IMG/VR virus record: IMGVR_UViG_3300036780_000119
Location: 36,467-100,466 of that record
Source: a virus
Direction: 5' to 3' (one strand)
DNA: 64,000 nucleotides
The notes beneath the pieces were generated by a model that was given only the letters and a program-made list of their open reading frames with translations, had not been told where the DNA came from and ran no database searches. Position 1 is the first letter of the stretch; the number at the start of each line of letters is the position of its first letter. This document shows positions 31,490-39,249 of this stretch, one piece after another. Made by a program: the position numbers and the translations under genes.

Positions 31490-33166
31490 TCAGGCGAAGC
31501 CGTGAACGCGGCCGGAGCGTTCCTTCTTCACCACCGGGTGAGCCTCCCGCCACGCCAGCAGCAGCCGCCGCACCATCCGGGCGCCGACCACGCACACCGC
31601 AGCGTCGATCTTCCGCGGGCTGCCCCGCGACTCCTTCGAAATGGACACGCCCCACCGGTTCGGGTACCGCCGCGCGTTCGTCACGTGCCGGCCCACCCGC
31701 GAGTCCCCGTCGTGGCGGAACGCCTTGTCCTCAGTGATCTCGGTGAAGGTGAGCTCGGCCGCCATGGTGAAGTCGTGCACGTGGTTCTGTGAGCGCATGT
31801 CCCACGCGATGGCCTGCGGCTCCCGCCCCCCCGGCACTGCCTCAATCTCCAGACCCTCCGCATACCGGCCCGGCCACGTCACCTTCGTGAAGCTTTCCCA
31901 TTCGCGCACGTCCGCGAAGAACGCCCGCACGTCCCACCGGTCAAACATCCGCTCCACCGCAGCGTCAACCTGGCCGACCGGGACACTCCACCCCTCCCCC
32001 AGTTCAGGCGAGGGAGGTGCCTCCCACACGTCGATGCAGAACACGTACCCGCTCGCCACATGGCAGCCGATCAGCGCCGTCGCGTCCTGGGTGCGGGAAC
32101 CGTCGAAAAACGCGACGATCTCATCACCATCACCGATGACCTGCGTGGCGTCGGCCAGCGCCGCCCACTCCTGCGGGGTCACCCACGCGTCATGGGAGGC
32201 GACCGGCTGGTTCAGGTAAAACCGGCGCGCCACATCCGGTTTCGTCCGCAACGACAGGACACGGTCCCGGATGGTCTGCTGATCCACCCACCAGCAGTCA
32301 CCGTAAGCGTGCGCGATACCAGCCCGCAGGCTCACGTCATCGGTGAGATCCGTGTCCGCCGGCGCGACCCGCGCATCGTAGAGGATCTTCGACCCAGACA
32401 GGGTGCGGCCTTCCTCCTGCGCCACCCACGCGTCGAACGTCTCCTCCGCGACCGACGCCGCGCCCGGCACCCACGCGTTCGTCGTCTCGATCGCACGGCT
32501 GTTCGACTTCGCCAGGTTCCGGTCGACCACGTCGGCCAGGTCGCTGCCACCATTCGCCGGGGTCCACAACTCGGTCTCATCAAGCACCGCGAACGTGGTC
32601 AGCGCACCCTCCGCCGCCGCCGCAGACGAGGTGATGATCTCAAGCTGCCCGCCCTCACCCTTATAGGTGACGGTCTTCCCCGGGTCCAGGGCGTACTCCC
32701 GCACCAGCCGCGAACCCTTCGGCATCATCGCCCGCACCATGCGGTTCGTGTTCGCCGTCTGCGACTCGCTCGTCGCCGCGATCTGCACCAGCGGCATATC
32801 CACCGGCCGGCCCCGCACCCGGCCACGGGTCCGCACATCACCCGGATCCACATCACAGAAATGACCGACCCGCACCGGCCCGCACAGCTCAGCCAGGCAC
32901 AGCGCCGCAGCACACGGCGACTTCCCCGAACTCTTAGCCAGCCGCCGGCACCCGTGCTCAAACAGCCAGCGGCCATCCGCGCCGACGGCATACCACCACA
33001 AGATGAAACGGAACTGGCTCGCCGTCCACGCCCACGGCTGCCCCGCACGCGGGCCATTGGGCTGCCGCAGGTACTTCCCCGTCCACACCGCCACCTCGTA
33101 GCCGAGCGTGAACTCCGGCTCACCAGACGGCAGCGTGACAAGACGGTCAGCAGGAGCGGCCAGCAA
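31490..33166 (-). CDS. Terminase large subunit
   Basis: 558 residues; TTG start, weak ribosome site. ATPase: Walker A-like RRLAKSSGKS at 74-83 and Walker B TFAVLDET at 191-198 with the catalytic Glu. Nuclease: VAFFDGSRTQDAT with D355, and FFADVREW with D419, as in the RNase H-like terminase nuclease. It packages DNA through the portal. A C-terminal basic tail ends KKERSGRVHG. Confidence 0.9.
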   Translation of the reverse strand: MLAAPADRLVTLPSGEPEFTLGYEVAVWTGKYLRQPNGPRAGQPWAWTASQFRFILWWYAVGADGRWLFEHGCRRLAKSSGKSPCAAALCLAELCGPVRVGHFCDVDPGDVRTRGRVRGRPVDMPLVQIAATSESQTANTNRMVRAMMPKGSRLVREYALDPGKTVTYKGEGGQLEIITSSAAAAEGALTTFAVLDETELWTPANGGSDLADVVDRNLAKSNSRAIETTNAWVPGAASVAEETFDAWVAQEEGRTLSGSKILYDARVAPADTDLTDDVSLRAGIAHAYGDCWWVDQQTIRDRVLSLRTKPDVARRFYLNQPVASHDAWVTPQEWAALADATQVIGDGDEIVAFFDGSRTQDATALIGCHVASGYVFCIDVWEAPPSPELGEGWSVPVGQVDAAVERMFDRWDVRAFFADVREWESFTKVTWPGRYAEGLEIEAVPGGREPQAIAWDMRSQNHVHDFTMAAELTFTEITEDKAFRHDGDSRVGRHVTNARRYPNRWGVSISKESRGSPRKIDAAVCVVGARMVRRLLLAWREAHPVVKKERSGRVHGFA

Positions 33167-33174
33167 CGTGATGC

Positions 33175-33627
33175 TCAGCCCGGAACCGCCGACAAGGCAG
33201 TCACCGAAGCAAGCGCGGCCTTCTCGTCCTCATCGTCACGGCCAGCCTTCTCCAGCTCAACCCGCATCCGCCGCCGGTCACCCTCACTCACCAGCAGCCG
33301 CGCCGTATGGCCCGCCCACGCGGCATACAGCATCGCCGACACCCGGCCAGCGTTCAGCAGCTCCGACAGGATCTCCGCCGCCACATAGGCTTCCATCCAG
33401 TCCGACGGCTGATAGAACACCGTCTGAGCCGACATCCGCAACGCCAGATACCACTTCTTCGCCGTCGGATGCCACGAACCACTCGCCGGCAACGGCACCC
33501 GGAACGTCCCCCGCGGCGACGGGGCATCATCCCCCGGGCGCCGTGCGGGTGCCCTATCCACCGGCTCAGCCTTCCGGTGGCCATGCCGCTGATCAGTCCT
33601 CTTCGGAATCGGACCCCTCTGGCCCAT
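33175..33627 (-). CDS. Terminase small subunit
   Basis: 150 residues from the ATG at 33627 behind GGGAG. It begins MGQRGPIPKRTDQRHGHR, the basic start typical of actinophage small terminases. A helical body follows (WYLALRMSAQTVFYQPSDWMEAYVAAEILSELL) with an acidic EKAGRDDEDE linker. It recognises the packaging site and loads the large subunit encoded directly downstream. Confidence 0.8.
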   Translation of the reverse strand: MGQRGPIPKRTDQRHGHRKAEPVDRAPARRPGDDAPSPRGTFRVPLPASGSWHPTAKKWYLALRMSAQTVFYQPSDWMEAYVAAEILSELLNAGRVSAMLYAAWAGHTARLLVSEGDRRRMRVELEKAGRDDEDEKAALASVTALSAVPG

Positions 33628-33883
33628 GCTCAACTCCCGTTCCGGGACGAGCCGCCGTCGCGGCGGCCTCACGCTTCCTCACACGCCCGGGCACCGGCAA
33701 CGGCGACCCATCCAGCAGCCACGGCAGAAACAGCTCCGCCACCCAGACCACAGCCGTAGCGGCCTCATCCGGATGCCGGTCCACAATCCCGCCAGGCACC
33801 GTCGGCCCAATCAGCGCCGCCGCCGCCAGCAACGCCGCCTGCCGCCGGCCCTGCAACTCGCGGCGCGACTCCGCCGCATCCAC
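33593..33883 (-). CDS. Small helical protein upstream of terminase
   Basis: 96 residues; the GTG directly abuts the previous TGA, and the end overlaps the terminase small subunit by 35 bases. One hydrophobic helix (ATAVVWVAELFLPWLL), basic N-terminus, acidic C-terminus ending DSEED. Coupled with terminase genes, so possibly a packaging accessory. No family recognised. Confidence 0.5.
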   Translation of the reverse strand: MDAAESRRELQGRRQAALLAAAALIGPTVPGGIVDRHPDEAATAVVWVAELFLPWLLDGSPLPVPGRVRKREAAATAARPGTGVEHGPEGSDSEED

Positions 33884-34066
33884 TCAGCTCACGATGTTCG
33901 CGTTGACCCCATCACCCTCACCGTGACCCGGCTCAACCTCACGCGGGATATCCACAACAGCCGCGTTGATACCCGGATCAGCATCCTCCGCAGCAGCCGC
34001 AGGCTTCGCCGGCGTCACCACCGGTGCCGCAGGTGCCACCGGAGCCACAGGCTTCGAATCCGCCAT
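33884..34066 (-). CDS. Short Pro/Ala-rich acidic protein, first gene of the leftward operon
   Basis: 60 residues, ATG behind a clean AAGGAG. Composition is dominated by Pro, Ala and Val in the first half (PVAPVAPAAPVVTPAKPAAA) and by Asp/Glu in the second. Probably unstructured. It is the most upstream leftward gene; its leader contains the TTCCCC-AA-GGGGAA inverted repeat. Confidence 0.55.
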   Translation of the reverse strand: MADSKPVAPVAPAAPVVTPAKPAAAAEDADPGINAAVVDIPREVEPGHGEGDGVNANIVS

Positions 34067-34089
34067 AACCACAACTCCTTTCCAGACCA

Positions 34090-34103
34090 TTCCCCAAGGG
34101 GAA
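34090..34103. promoter_or_regulatory. Inverted repeat TTCCCC-AA-GGGGAA
   Basis: Perfect six-base arms around AA, 24 bases upstream of the start of the first leftward gene. As RNA it would form a short hairpin in the leader; as DNA it is a symmetric protein site. Either could regulate the late operon. Confidence 0.45.
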
Positions 34104-34445
34104 AAACAATGCACAAAGGCCCCCGCCACGCAATTAGCGCCACCATTCCCCGCGCCGCAGCGGAAAGCCACCCGGCACGCGCCAGAATGTGGCCACCCCG
34201 CCCATCCCCGCAGGCACGCAAACCCGGGCGCGACGCGAAAAGCAATCACGTGCCGGTCCGCGCTTGGCCAGCCGTTGGGGGTCCACCCCCACGCCGCGGC
34301 CGCCGTGGCGATTCGAGCTGCGCCGTGGCGCGGTTACAGCTGTTGACCTGCGGTTGTGTGGGGTTGGTGCCATGGTTCCCAACCGTGCCGGCTAGGCGTG
34401 GCGCCGTGGCCAGTCACCTCGCAGCGGCCAGCTCTGAAATGCGTA

Positions 34446-34474
34446 TGTGGCGTGTCGCGGTTGTGTGGCGTGTC
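34446..34474. repeat. Tandem direct repeat TGTGGCGTGTC, 18-bp period
   Basis: Two exact copies of the 11-mer begin 18 bp apart, 100 bp before the early promoter. Repeats spaced by about two helix turns are typical of regulator or initiator binding arrays. Nothing else identifies them. Confidence 0.45.
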
Positions 34475-34570
34475 ATTCGTGTCTCTCGAGCTCTGGCGCG
34501 TCGCATGGTGGCTTACAGGCCTGCCGCGGGCATGTCTGGCGACGGTTGGGGGTTGCCACGCGCGCTACTT

Positions 34571-34624
34571 AACTTGACGGTTGCCTACATGGGGCGTACA
34601 AAGAGAGAGTTAAACCGCCAAGTT
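34571..34624. promoter_or_regulatory. Operator-like inverted repeat around the early promoter
   Basis: AACTTGACGGTT (34571-34582) and AACCGCCAAGTT (34613-34624) are reverse complements with one mismatch, 30 bp apart. The left arm contains the -35; the right arm covers the start of the transcript. A dimer bridging both would shut the promoter. The right arm shares AACCGCCA with the motif repeated before downstream genes. Confidence 0.6.
34574..34602 (+). promoter_or_regulatory. Early rightward promoter TTGACG-17-TACAAA
   Basis: -35 TTGACG (five of six), exact 17-bp spacer, -10 TACAAA (four of six). The expected start is near 34609, about 30 bases before the first ATG of the rightward operon. 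It is the best sigma-70-type promoter seen on the plus strand. Confidence 0.65.
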
Positions 34625-34640
34625 TGGGAACGGAGCTCCG

Positions 34641-34808
34641 ATGCGAAGCATCACAATCCGCGCAATCAGCGCCGGCGTGGCCGCGCTTGCGGCGCCGCTG
34701 GCGCTGGCGGCCGGCCTCACAACCGCGGCGCCGAGCTCGGCGCAGACTGTCCGCCCTGCCCACGTGCGTACCGAGCTCGGCTCGGCCGGCATGCTCGGGT
34801 TGAACTAG
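34641..34808 (+). CDS. Small secreted peptide, first gene of the early operon
   Basis: 55 residues, ATG at 34641 with CGGAG just upstream. N-terminus RSITIR, hydrophobic core from about 11 to 26, then TTAAPSSA with a likely signal-peptidase site after A34; the released part would be 21 residues ending AGMLGLN. It is the first gene behind the regulated promoter. A secreted peptide could signal, block receptors or alter the envelope; none is proven. A GGCCTCACAACCGCGG stretch inside the gene resembles the repeated motif. Confidence 0.6.
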   Translation: MRSITIRAISAGVAALAAPLALAAGLTTAAPSSAQTVRPAHVRTELGSAGMLGLN

Positions 34809-34828
34809 GGACAAGGGGAGAACTGATC

Positions 34829-35281
34829 ATGGGTAGTTACAGGCGCAACTACCGGCGCAGCGCGCCGACCGTGGGGCGTATCCGCCGGCCCAACCGGCGG
34901 CCCGGGCCCTGCCGTGGTTGCGGGGAGGAGATACCGGCCGGTTGCGGGCAACTCTGGCGTGACGCGTCCGGCGCCTGGTCACCTGTGCACGTGGAGTCGT
35001 CGCAAGGTGGCTGGCTGATGGATCCGCAGCCTGTTACCGGCGGTTGCCCGGTAGACACTGACAAGCGCAACGCTGAGTTGCACGCGTCGGGATTCTTCGG
35101 TAAGGATGCGCCGGCGCCGCGGTCCGAACGGGCCCGTATCGCCTACGCGGCGGCCCGCGCGCCGGAGGCTACCGCGCCGAGTCCGGCGCGTGCCGGCCGG
35201 TACGCGCTCAACTCTGGCGCCGTTGTGACGGGTAGCCGCGGACGCTGCGAAGACGCGCCGTGCTGCGGATGTTGTGACTAG
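34829..35281 (+). CDS. Cys-rich zinc-binding protein
   Basis: 150 residues; ATG eight bases after AGGGGAG. Basic start, then C28-x2-C31 and C39 with H54, likely one zinc site (PCRGCGEEIPAGCGQLW). The last ten residues carry five Cys (CEDAPCCGCC). Ala/Arg-rich linker in between. Unknown function; the same Cys-pair style recurs in the next gene. Confidence 0.55.
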   Translation: MGSYRRNYRRSAPTVGRIRRPNRRPGPCRGCGEEIPAGCGQLWRDASGAWSPVHVESSQGGWLMDPQPVTGGCPVDTDKRNAELHASGFFGKDAPAPRSERARIAYAAARAPEATAPSPARAGRYALNSGAVVTGSRGRCEDAPCCGCCD

Positions 35282-35293
35282 GGAGCATTGATC

Positions 35294-35803
35294 ATGACAA
35301 CGGTTAAGCGCAGTCACGAGACACACCGTCACGCGTCGCACGCGACGCCGGAGGAGATCCGGGCCGGCCGGCCGGTTTGCCGTACGGCATGCGGGATCCC
35401 GTGTGACCAGGTCGACATCGTGTATTCGCAGGATGCCAGGCCAATCACGTGCGCGGTATGCGCGCCACACCGCGAATGCACACCGGGCGAGGGTCAACGC
35501 TGGCAGGCGCAGCATGGCGACGGTTACCGGGTAGGCGCCGGCGACGCACGCGCCGATCGGGCGCCGCGGATCCAGCTGATACCGGTACCGGCGGAGATTC
35601 CAGGCGAGACCGGATCCCGGTACGTCGCAAGGCACGTGGCACAAGCGTGGCCGATCGGGTACACAACCGGCTACGCCTGGACATCCGGCCGTGCCGTACA
35701 CGCCGATTGCGCCGACAAAGACTCCGAGGTGTGCGCCGGCTGCGGTGGGCACTGTGCACACCGCGGCCCGTGCGACCACATAAGCCGTAACGGCGCCAAC
35801 TAA
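35294..35803 (+). CDS. Cys/His-rich protein with two zinc-like clusters
   Basis: 169 residues from ATG at 35294, eight bases after GGGAG; the TTG two codons earlier is less well placed. Cysteines at 29, 33, 37, 53 and 56, and a C-terminal cluster (CADKDSEVCAGCGGHCAHRGPC). The middle shows YVARHVAQAWPIGYTTGYAW. No family was recognised. It ends just before the first copy of the start-associated motif. Confidence 0.55.
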   Translation: MTTVKRSHETHRHASHATPEEIRAGRPVCRTACGIPCDQVDIVYSQDARPITCAVCAPHRECTPGEGQRWQAQHGDGYRVGAGDARADRAPRIQLIPVPAEIPGETGSRYVARHVAQAWPIGYTTGYAWTSGRAVHADCADKDSEVCAGCGGHCAHRGPCDHISRNGAN

Positions 35804-35810
35804 ACCGACT

Positions 35811-35829
35811 CTCACAACCGCCAGAAACG
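35811..35829 (+). repeat. Start-associated motif copy 1
   Basis: CTCACAACCGCCAGAAACG, followed by GGAGACAAGATC, 37 bases before the ATG at 35848. Same strand and position relative to the gene as the other copies. Confidence 0.75.
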
Positions 35830-35847
35830 AACGGAGACAAGATCGAA

Positions 35848-36102
35848 ATGCAGCCTCTGACGAACGGACCGCGGCGTAAGGATCTGCGCCGTGCCATGCA
35901 TACGGCACGCGACACGCGTCCGGTGCACTACCGGCCCGGTGCGCATGGTGTGCCCGTGGCCACCTCGCCGGATTACCAGGCCGGCCAGGAGCAGGGACGC
36001 GCGGACTATGCGCGTGGATGGTTCGCGATACCCGCCGGCGCGTCGCCGGCGTGGGCGGACGGGTACCGGCTCGGATACCCGCGGCGCCTGGTGACGTCCT
36101 AG
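35848..36102 (+). CDS. Small basic protein of unknown function
   Basis: 84 residues. Arg-rich N-terminus and a segment YQAGQEQGRADYARGWFAIPAGASPAWADGYRLGY with paired aromatic/Gly repeats, typical of small phage proteins that bind nucleic acid or protein, but no family was recognised. It has its own copy of the start-associated motif. Confidence 0.5.
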   Translation: MQPLTNGPRRKDLRRAMHTARDTRPVHYRPGAHGVPVATSPDYQAGQEQGRADYARGWFAIPAGASPAWADGYRLGYPRRLVTS

Positions 36103-36159
36103 CGGGTCTGCAGCGTACGGATCCCCGCCCGTGCGCTGCGATGCCCGCTAGGGCAAAGC

Positions 36160-36190
36160 CTCACAACCGCCAGACAACCGCCAGACAACC
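36160..36190 (+). repeat. Start-associated motif copy 2 (tandem)
   Basis: CTCACAACCGCCAGACAAC followed immediately by a second ACAACCGCCAGACAACC, giving two overlapping copies before AGGAGGAG and the ATG of the sliding clamp gene. Confidence 0.75.
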
Positions 36191-36206
36191 AGGAGGAGCA
36201 AAGATC

Positions 36207-37439
36207 ATGCGCATTACCGTTGACCGTACCGAGCTCGCACGTGCCATCACATGGGCAAGCAAAGGCCTGCCACGCCGGCCCGTGGTTCCCGTGCTCGGAG
36301 GTATCCGGCTGCAAGTCGCCGGCGCACGTCTCACAATCAGCGCGTTTGACTACGACGTGTCCGCAACCGCCAGCGTCGCCGGCGTCGGCGTCGGCGAGTA
36401 CGGTTCGCATGCCAGCGCAGCCGGCTCGATGCTGGTCAACGGCGCGGCGCTGGCCGGAATCGTCAAAGCCGCGCCGAAGGGAAAGACTGTCCGTGTCGCG
36501 CTGGAACGCGTCGACACGCCGGCCAGCGAAGCAACCGAAGCAACCGGCGACACGCCGGCCACGCCGGCGCGTGGCGCCATGTCCGCCCTGGTGGTCACCT
36601 GCCAGGGGAGTACGTCGCGGCTGACAGCCATGCCCGGCGAGGATTACCCCGACCTGCCGGAGATGCCCCCGGCGGCCGGAGTGTTCACCTCCGGGACGTT
36701 CAAACGGTCCGCGGCGCGTGTCGCGGCGCTGGCCGGCACGGATGACACGCTGCCGATCCTGACCACCGTACGGCTGGAGCTGGGCGCCGGCGCGGTCACC
36801 ATGGCCGCGACGGACCGGTACCGGCTCGGCGTCGACACGCCGGCGTACACCGCGACGCATGACGCGCCGGAGGGGATCACGCCGGCGATCCAGATCCCGG
36901 CGAAACTGCTGGCCGACTTCGCGAAGACAACCGGCAAAGACGCGAAGGTGACCGTGCACTACAGTCCGGCGGCCGGCACTGTGCCAATGTTCGGTGGCCT
37001 GTCCGACGAGACACGCACGGTCACGTTCCGCGCCGACTCCGGCGACTTCCCGCGGTATCGCGCGCTGATGCCCGGACAGGCTGACGTGACGGCCCTGGTC
37101 GACGCTGGCGCGCTGGCCGCTGCCGTGAAACGCGCCGCGGTGGTGTGCGAGCGGAACACTCCGGTGCGGTTGACGTTCGCGCCGGACAGTCCGCGCGTGG
37201 TGATCCAGGCCGGCACAGAAGGGGAATCCGCCGCGGAAGAAAGCGTCGACGTGGCATTCGACGGCGCCGGCGCGATGACCGTGGCCTACAACCCCGGATA
37301 CCTGGTGTCCGTGCTGGCCGGCGTGACGGGTGACGCGTGGCTGTCATGGACAACGCCGGCGCGTCCGCTGGTCGTGTCCAGCGCCGGCGAAACCGACCCA
37401 TACCGCGCGCTGATCATACCGATCCGGCTCGCAGGTTGA
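36207..37439 (+). CDS. dnaN: DNA polymerase III sliding clamp (beta subunit)
   Basis: 410 residues from the ATG at 36207 (AGGAGGAG upstream), a little longer than the bacterial clamp of about 370. Three clamp domains are visible: RITVDRTELARAITWASKGLP at the start, FKRSAARVAALAGTDDTLPILTTVRLEL and MAATDRYRLGVDTP in the middle, YNPGYLVSVLAG and a final YRALIIPIRL strand. An Ala/Thr-rich linker (about 105-125) is extra. It would tether the replicative polymerase, so the phage brings its own processivity factor. No polymerase gene is in the window. Confidence 0.88.
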   Translation: MRITVDRTELARAITWASKGLPRRPVVPVLGGIRLQVAGARLTISAFDYDVSATASVAGVGVGEYGSHASAAGSMLVNGAALAGIVKAAPKGKTVRVALERVDTPASEATEATGDTPATPARGAMSALVVTCQGSTSRLTAMPGEDYPDLPEMPPAAGVFTSGTFKRSAARVAALAGTDDTLPILTTVRLELGAGAVTMAATDRYRLGVDTPAYTATHDAPEGITPAIQIPAKLLADFAKTTGKDAKVTVHYSPAAGTVPMFGGLSDETRTVTFRADSGDFPRYRALMPGQADVTALVDAGALAAAVKRAAVVCERNTPVRLTFAPDSPRVVIQAGTEGESAAEESVDVAFDGAGAMTVAYNPGYLVSVLAGVTGDAWLSWTTPARPLVVSSAGETDPYRALIIPIRLAG

Positions 37440-37525
37440 CAGCTGGCGCCGCGGGCCCGCACCTCGCCGCGGGCCCGCGGCGCGAACCGTCAGAACACGG
37501 AACCCAGACGATTGGAGCTCGGAAC

Positions 37526-37600
37526 ATGGTCAAGACGCCATGCCGGAAAGCCACAAACCCGCGTCGCAAGTGCGCGCAATGCGCTAGCGGCCAGCGCTAA
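37526..37600 (+). CDS. 24-residue Cys-rich peptide
   Basis: ATG behind GGAG. The product is basic with cysteines at 6, 16 and 19 (one C-x2-C) and ends in GQR. A degenerate copy of the start-associated motif (GAACCGTCAGAACACGGA) lies upstream, which supports expression. Too short to assign; possibly a zinc-binding micro-protein. Confidence 0.4.
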   Translation: MVKTPCRKATNPRRKCAQCASGQR

Positions 37601-37609
37601 CCCCGAAAC

Positions 37610-37628
37610 CTCACAACCGCCAGAAACG
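37610..37628 (+). repeat. Start-associated motif copy 3
   Basis: CTCACAACCGCCAGAAACG followed by AGGAGACAAGATC, 34 bases before the ATG at 37644. Identical over 19 bases to copies 1 and 5. Confidence 0.75.
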
Positions 37629-37643
37629 CGAGGAGACAAGATC

Positions 37644-37913
37644 ATGAGTGTTACGGTCATCACACCACTAGCGCCGGGCCGGTACATCGTACGCGGCGGC
37701 CCACGAGGCGACACGGCCATACAGCGTGTCATGCAGCCTGTCAGCCTGGGCGATTCACACGCGATAGACCACGGGCGCATGGTGATACGGAATACCGCCC
37801 GCGACCGCTGGCCGATCCTGGCCGCGTTCCGTATCCGCCCAGGCCACCGCGTCACGAGTTACGGCGCGCTTGACGCGGTCGCGCGTGTCTGGTCTTACGG
37901 TGGCGCGCCGTGA
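37644..37913 (+). CDS. Unknown 89-residue protein
   Basis: Starts at the ATG behind copy 3 of the motif; the longer frame upstream is out of use. Beta-rich: VTVITPLAPGRYIVRGGPRG, then MVIRNTARDRWPILAAFRIRPGHRVTSYG. No family recognised. The next gene starts by GTGA overlap, so the two are coupled. Confidence 0.5.
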   Translation: MSVTVITPLAPGRYIVRGGPRGDTAIQRVMQPVSLGDSHAIDHGRMVIRNTARDRWPILAAFRIRPGHRVTSYGALDAVARVWSYGGAP

Positions 37914-38137
37914 TTGTCACTGACCAGTGCCCGGAGCTGGCCGAGCTCGCAGGCTGGACAGAAGACGACATGTCGGTATGGGCCGGCGATGCTGAAACCG
38001 CGTGGCGCGATGACCAGCTGGACGCGCAGCGCGAATGCGACCAGGCGCGCGAACGTGGCGAGTACGCCGATCAGCGCGCGCATGACGTGGCGTGGATGAC
38101 TGCCAGCGGACGCGCCGCGGTGGAGTGCGCGTCATGA
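37910..38137 (+). CDS. Small acidic helical protein
   Basis: 75 residues, GTG start overlapping the previous stop. Acidic and probably helical (ELAELAGWTEDDMSVWAGDAE, then DAQRECDQARERGEYADQRAHD). Could be a small DNA-mimic or adaptor; nothing specific is visible. Its stop overlaps the next ATG. Confidence 0.5.
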   Translation: MIVTDQCPELAELAGWTEDDMSVWAGDAETAWRDDQLDAQRECDQARERGEYADQRAHDVAWMTASGRAAVECAS

Positions 38138-38493
38138 TGCCATGCGACGCCGCGGGAGACGTGGCCATCGCTGCGGCCATGGTGGCCGCTGGCAGGCCTG
38201 CAGCGCGCCATACGGCGCCCGGTGCGGTGCGGCTGGCCGTGGCCGAGCTCGGCACCTACGCCGCGGCCACGGCCCGGTGGTACGCGCTGGCCGCGTGGTG
38301 CGCGATGCTGCAAACCTGGCACGACATGCCGGGCCCCTGGTGGGTCAAGGTCGCGCTAGTCGCGGTGTGTCTCGCGATACCGGGCCCGCAAGATGAGATC
38401 TTGCTGATCCTGCTAACGCGCGTGTTCCGTGCGTGGCGGGCCCGGCAATCTGCCAGCCTCACAACCACCAGGCCACCGGTGGAGCGATCATGA
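38134..38493 (+). CDS. Membrane-associated protein of unknown function
   Basis: 119 residues; ATG overlaps the previous TGA. Hydrophobic segments about 45-70 and 76-104 (WWVKVALVAVCLAIPGPQDEILLILL) followed by a basic R-A-W-R-A-R end. Its 3' end contains copy 4 of the start-associated motif, which belongs to the next gene. Confidence 0.5.
   Translation: MMPCDAAGDVAIAAAMVAAGRPAARHTAPGAVRLAVAELGTYAAATARWYALAAWCAMLQTWHDMPGPWWVKVALVAVCLAIPGPQDEILLILLTRVFRAWRARQSASLTTTRPPVERS
38458..38471 (+). repeat. Start-associated motif copy 4 (one mismatch)
   Basis: CTCACAACCACCAG, one base off the core, inside the end of the preceding gene and 32 bases before the ATG at 38490. Its survival inside coding sequence suggests selection for the site. 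Confidence 0.6.
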
Positions 38494-39083
38494 TCGCTAC
38501 CCGGCCGGACGCTGCCACACTCCGGCGTTACCGGCGCAATCTGCGGCGCTGCCTAGACACCGCTACCCCGGATCAATGGGCCCGCGGTGTCACCTGGTAC
38601 CAGACGGCGCATGATCTCGCGCGCGCGCTAGCGGGTGACGGTTGCGTCTCCAGCGCTGCGGGTTGTATCGCTGCGCTATCGGCGCAGAAGTCCTGGCCGC
38701 GTAACGTCAAGCTAGCCACCGATGCGCTAGCGGGTACGCCTAACGGTCACACCGCAGACACGCTAACTAAGGTCCGGCGGATACTCGCGGGTGAAACCCC
38801 GGAAACCGTGCTGCCGATGGATCTCAAGACCGGGCATTTCTTCCGCTGTATCGCCGATCCTGGCGACGCTGACGCGGTTGTGATTGACCGTCACACACAC
38901 GATGTCATCGTGGGCGAACGGTACGGCCAGCGGAACCGCGGACTATCCAACCGGACGCGTTACGCGGCGCTGGCCGGCGTTGTCCGTGACGTTGCGCGTC
39001 AGCGTGGCATCTTGGCCAGCCACGCGCAGGCTATCGGCTGGCTAGTTCAACTCGAAGCGACGGGAGCAAACAGCGATGCGTAA
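38490..39083 (+). CDS. Phage protein resembling a DNA-glycosylase-type helical fold (DUF7178-like)
   Basis: 197 residues; start chosen at the ATG behind copy 4 and GGTGGAG. Segments AALSAQKSWPRNVKLATDAL, VLPMDLKTGHFFRCIADPGDADAVVIDRHTHDVIVGERYG and RYAALAGVVRDVARQRG form a pattern I have seen in actinophage proteins of unknown function. The SAQ-x-W-x-x-N start and the late Asp recall HhH-GPD glycosylases, but the hairpin glycines are not clear. Third positions are less GC-rich than its neighbours, hinting at separate acquisition. Confidence 0.5.
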   Translation: MIATRPDAATLRRYRRNLRRCLDTATPDQWARGVTWYQTAHDLARALAGDGCVSSAAGCIAALSAQKSWPRNVKLATDALAGTPNGHTADTLTKVRRILAGETPETVLPMDLKTGHFFRCIADPGDADAVVIDRHTHDVIVGERYGQRNRGLSNRTRYAALAGVVRDVARQRGILASHAQAIGWLVQLEATGANSDA

Positions 39084-39246
39084 GCGGTGGAGTTACTACG
39101 GAATCAACGTGTACCCGGCTGGTGTGAACGGTTCCGGGATCCGCTGGTACGCCATGAATGCGCCCGGCGCGCCTGGTGTGCTCGTGGCGGACACGAAAGA
39201 CGGCATGCGTGACCTGATCAAGCATTACCGGCAGAGGGGAGCATAA
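39076..39246 (+). CDS. 56-residue protein of unknown function
   Basis: ATG overlaps the upstream stop by eight bases; it ends four bases before the next start. Short beta-helix pattern: WSYYGINVYPAGVNGSGIRWYAMNAPG, VLVADTKDGMRDLIKHYRQ. Compact and plausible as a folded mini-protein; no family recognised. Confidence 0.55.
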   Translation: MRKRWSYYGINVYPAGVNGSGIRWYAMNAPGAPGVLVADTKDGMRDLIKHYRQRGA

Positions 39247-39249
39247 GCG

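Larger units (their letters stand above)
34067..34573. other. Intergenic control region, about 500 bp without genes
   Basis: No convincing gene on either strand. It contains the inverted repeat at 34090, a GGGGGT-CC-ACCCCC hairpin near 34276-34289, three copies of CGCCGTGGC (34301, 34321, 34402; the first two 20 bp apart) and an 18-bp tandem repeat (34446). It separates the leftward late block from the rightward early block. It should hold the late promoter, and direct repeats of this kind would also suit a replication origin. No leftward -35/-10 pair was recognised. Confidence 0.5.

Noticed and set aside
31107-31655. Minus-strand frame filling the portal-terminase gap
   Set aside because: It overlaps both terminase and portal ends, has no start signal and no protein-like composition; the plus-strand 63-codon frame fits better.
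34356-34577. Plus-strand frame of 73 codons in the control region
   Set aside because: Cys/Trp/Val-rich translation of repeats, no ribosome site, and it runs into the promoter.
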